Notes under the pieces: model-generated
What the model saw: the letters and a program-made list of their open reading frames with translations, nothing else
Databases searched by the model: none
What the model was told of the DNA's origin: nothing
Shown: piece by piece, positions 30,512 to 31,615 of the stretch
How the letters are laid out: each line of letters begins with the position of its first letter
Numbering within the stretch: position 1 is the first letter of the stretch
NCBI GenBank assembly: GCA_023459915.1
Contig: JAEWSN010000070.1
Location: forward strand, 1 to 31,615
DNA: 31,615 nucleotides
Direction: 5' to 3'
DNA from: Bacillota bacterium
GTDB lineage: Bacteria > Bacillota > Clostridia > DSM-8532
Program-made: the position numbers and the translations under genes

Positions 30512-30594
30512 GCCATGCCACATGCCCTTTTTGCGGTTGCCATGCCACATGCCTTTTTTGGCGGTTGCCATGCCACATGCCCTTTTTGGCGGTT
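30512..30594. repeat. Three 27-28 bp direct repeats between dapA and dapB
   Basis: Three units at 30512-30538, 30539-30566 and 30567-30594, each starting GCCATGCCACATGCC and ending in GCGGTT with an internal T-run. They differ by one or two bases. A partial fourth unit (GTCATGCC) abuts the dapA stop side. Confidence 0.95.
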
Positions 30595-30610
30595 GTCATG
30601 CCGGATGTTC

Positions 30611-31492
30611 TCAGGCTGTGACAACCCCGTATGCCTTCATGGCCTGAACCAGCTGCAGGCGGCCTTTTTGGGACATTTCCACCAGCGGCATGCGGCATGC
30701 GCCCACGCACAGCCCGGCGAGGTTCATGGCTTCCTTGATGGGGATGGGGCTGGTTTCACTGAACAGCGCCTTGACCAGCGGAATCATGCGAAGCTGCATG
30801 GCCAGGGCCTTTTCGTGCTCGCCGTTGAGCCAGGCGTGCACCATGTCCGAGGTGTCCCTGGGGATGAGGTTGGCCATGACGGAGATGACGCCCTGACCGC
30901 CCATCGCGAGGGAGGGGATGACCAGACCGTCCTCGCCGGACCAGAAGGTCAGCCTGTCCGTGTGCGCGAGCACCTCGGGCATCTGGCAGAGGTTGCATTC
31001 CTTCACGCCGGCGATGTTGTCCACTTCCGACAGGCGGATCAGCGTGTCGGGATCGATGTTGAGGTTGGTGCGGGAGGGGATGTTGTACAGCACAACGGGC
31101 AGGTTCACGCTTTGCGCGATAGCCGAAAAATGGCGGAATACGCCTTCCTGTGTGGTTTTGTTGTAATAGGGCGTCACGGACAGGATGGAATTCGCGCCAA
31201 TGGATTCGGCATATTGGGTGAGCTGGATGGCGTGCCGGGTGTCGTTGCTGCCCGTATTGGCCATGACATGAACCCGCCCGGCGATTTTTTCGATGGTGAA
31301 CTTCATGACGGCCATGTGTTCCTCGTCGGGCATGGTGGAGGACTCGCCGGTGGTGCCGCAAGTGAGGATGGCGTCCGTTCCCTGGACGATGTGCCATTCA
31401 ATGAGGGATTCGAGCTTGTCCCAGTTCACCCCGTCTTCGGTGAAGGGGGTGACCAGGGCAACACAGGATCCTGTAAACAAGGCTTTCATCAT
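30611..31492 (-). CDS. dapA: 4-hydroxy-tetrahydrodipicolinate synthase
   Basis: A 293-residue class I aldolase that condenses pyruvate with aspartate semialdehyde, the first committed step of lysine and diaminopimelate synthesis. Evidence: the LTCGTTGESSTM loop, SVTPYYNKTTQEG, catalytic Tyr in LYNIPSRTN, and Schiff-base Lys in IAGVKECN. Length matches the family. ATG 31492 (or the adjacent ATG 31489) follows AAAGGAAG. It is the upstream partner of dapB on the minus strand. No lysine riboswitch was recognised in the 123 bases available upstream. Confidence 0.97.
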   Translation of the reverse strand: MMKALFTGSCVALVTPFTEDGVNWDKLESLIEWHIVQGTDAILTCGTTGESSTMPDEEHMAVMKFTIEKIAGRVHVMANTGSNDTRHAIQLTQYAESIGANSILSVTPYYNKTTQEGVFRHFSAIAQSVNLPVVLYNIPSRTNLNIDPDTLIRLSEVDNIAGVKECNLCQMPEVLAHTDRLTFWSGEDGLVIPSLAMGGQGVISVMANLIPRDTSDMVHAWLNGEHEKALAMQLRMIPLVKALFSETSPIPIKEAMNLAGLCVGACRMPLVEMSQKGRLQLVQAMKAYGVVTA

Positions 31493-31542
31493 GACGCACG
31501 CTTCCTTTCAAGGTGAGAGGTTTACGGGAGGGCTTTCAACAC

Positions 31543-31577
31543 GAAAAAGCCGCCCGGCACATGTGCTATCGGCGGCT
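31543..31577 (-). terminator. Terminator of a gene to the right, before dapA
   Basis: On the minus strand, AGCCGCC pairs with GGCGGCT across a 16-base loop and is followed by TTTTT. It would end transcription of a minus-strand gene lying beyond the right edge, or act as a leader attenuator for dapA. Confidence 0.75.
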
Positions 31578-31615
31578 GCTTGCGCACAGGGTGCGACAAC
31601 AGTGGTTCACCGATA

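Noticed and set aside
31493..31615. Lysine riboswitch in front of dapA
   Set aside because: Only a simple terminator hairpin is visible; the conserved multi-helix lysine aptamer cannot be recognised in the short stretch available.

Overview
The window looks like chromosomal DNA of a moderately GC-rich anaerobic Gram-positive bacterium of the Clostridia type. The evidence is S-layer-homology (SLH) proteins, a split Wzz-like adaptor and BY-kinase followed by a PHP-type tyrosine phosphatase, a lipoprotein binding protein, a Clostridia-type membrane zinc-ribbon protein, rubredoxin-like and ferredoxin-like proteins, AGGAGG-type ribosome sites and sigma-A-type promoters. There is no rRNA gene, so the assignment is inference.

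Layout. 1-219: the last codons of a HicB-like antitoxin, then an AT-rich junction into an SLH gene that has lost its start. 220-3097: two SLH proteins. 3163-6559: a capsule/exopolysaccharide control module (Wzz-like protein, BY-kinase, and a phosphatase unusually fused to a membrane anchor and an outer domain). 6913-10283: a membrane diguanylate cyclase translationally coupled to a solute-binding lipoprotein. 10312-12394: two DUF5684-like membrane proteins with different repetitive tails. 12495-13871: a membrane-anchored HSL-type hydrolase. 13905-16315 (minus): the AmmeMemoRadiSam system, with proteins B and A fused. 16549-17870: an exported stalk-domain protein and a zinc-ribbon membrane protein. 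17992-19162: an AT-richer AAA ATPase whose DUF4276-like partner is cut off after 26 codons. 19396-22148: a three-gene ABC-2 exporter. 22149-22858: a gene-poor stretch with three consecutive perfect hairpins. 22859-24211: a eukaryotic-type hexokinase. 24379-26625: a UvrD/Rep helicase. 26695-27961 (minus): a ferredoxin-like protein and a double-rubredoxin protein lacking one cysteine ligand. 28091-28173 (minus): tRNA-Leu(GAG) with a consensus promoter and a terminator. 28429-29706: a YesL/DUF624-like membrane protein. 29707-31492 (minus): dapA and dapB of lysine/diaminopimelate synthesis.

The most striking signal crosses these modules. A 13-base palindrome, GGGGTCAGACCCC, occurs at least 12 times exactly, plus four near-copies, in both orientations, within genes and between them. 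Inside genes it is nearly always in the one reading phase that spells Gly-Ser-Asp-Pro whichever way round it lies, and it sits in linkers, near termini or in domain insertions. Many of the same proteins also carry 15-30 bp in-frame tandem repeats. Together this suggests an active process that spreads short palindromes and repeats through coding DNA, resembling in outcome the protein-coding palindromic elements of Rickettsia.

Functionally the window combines cell-envelope genes (SLH proteins, capsule control, exporter, lysine precursors of peptidoglycan), signalling (c-di-GMP) and redox or housekeeping genes. Start sites were chosen by ribosome-binding sites where they differ from the longest open frame.
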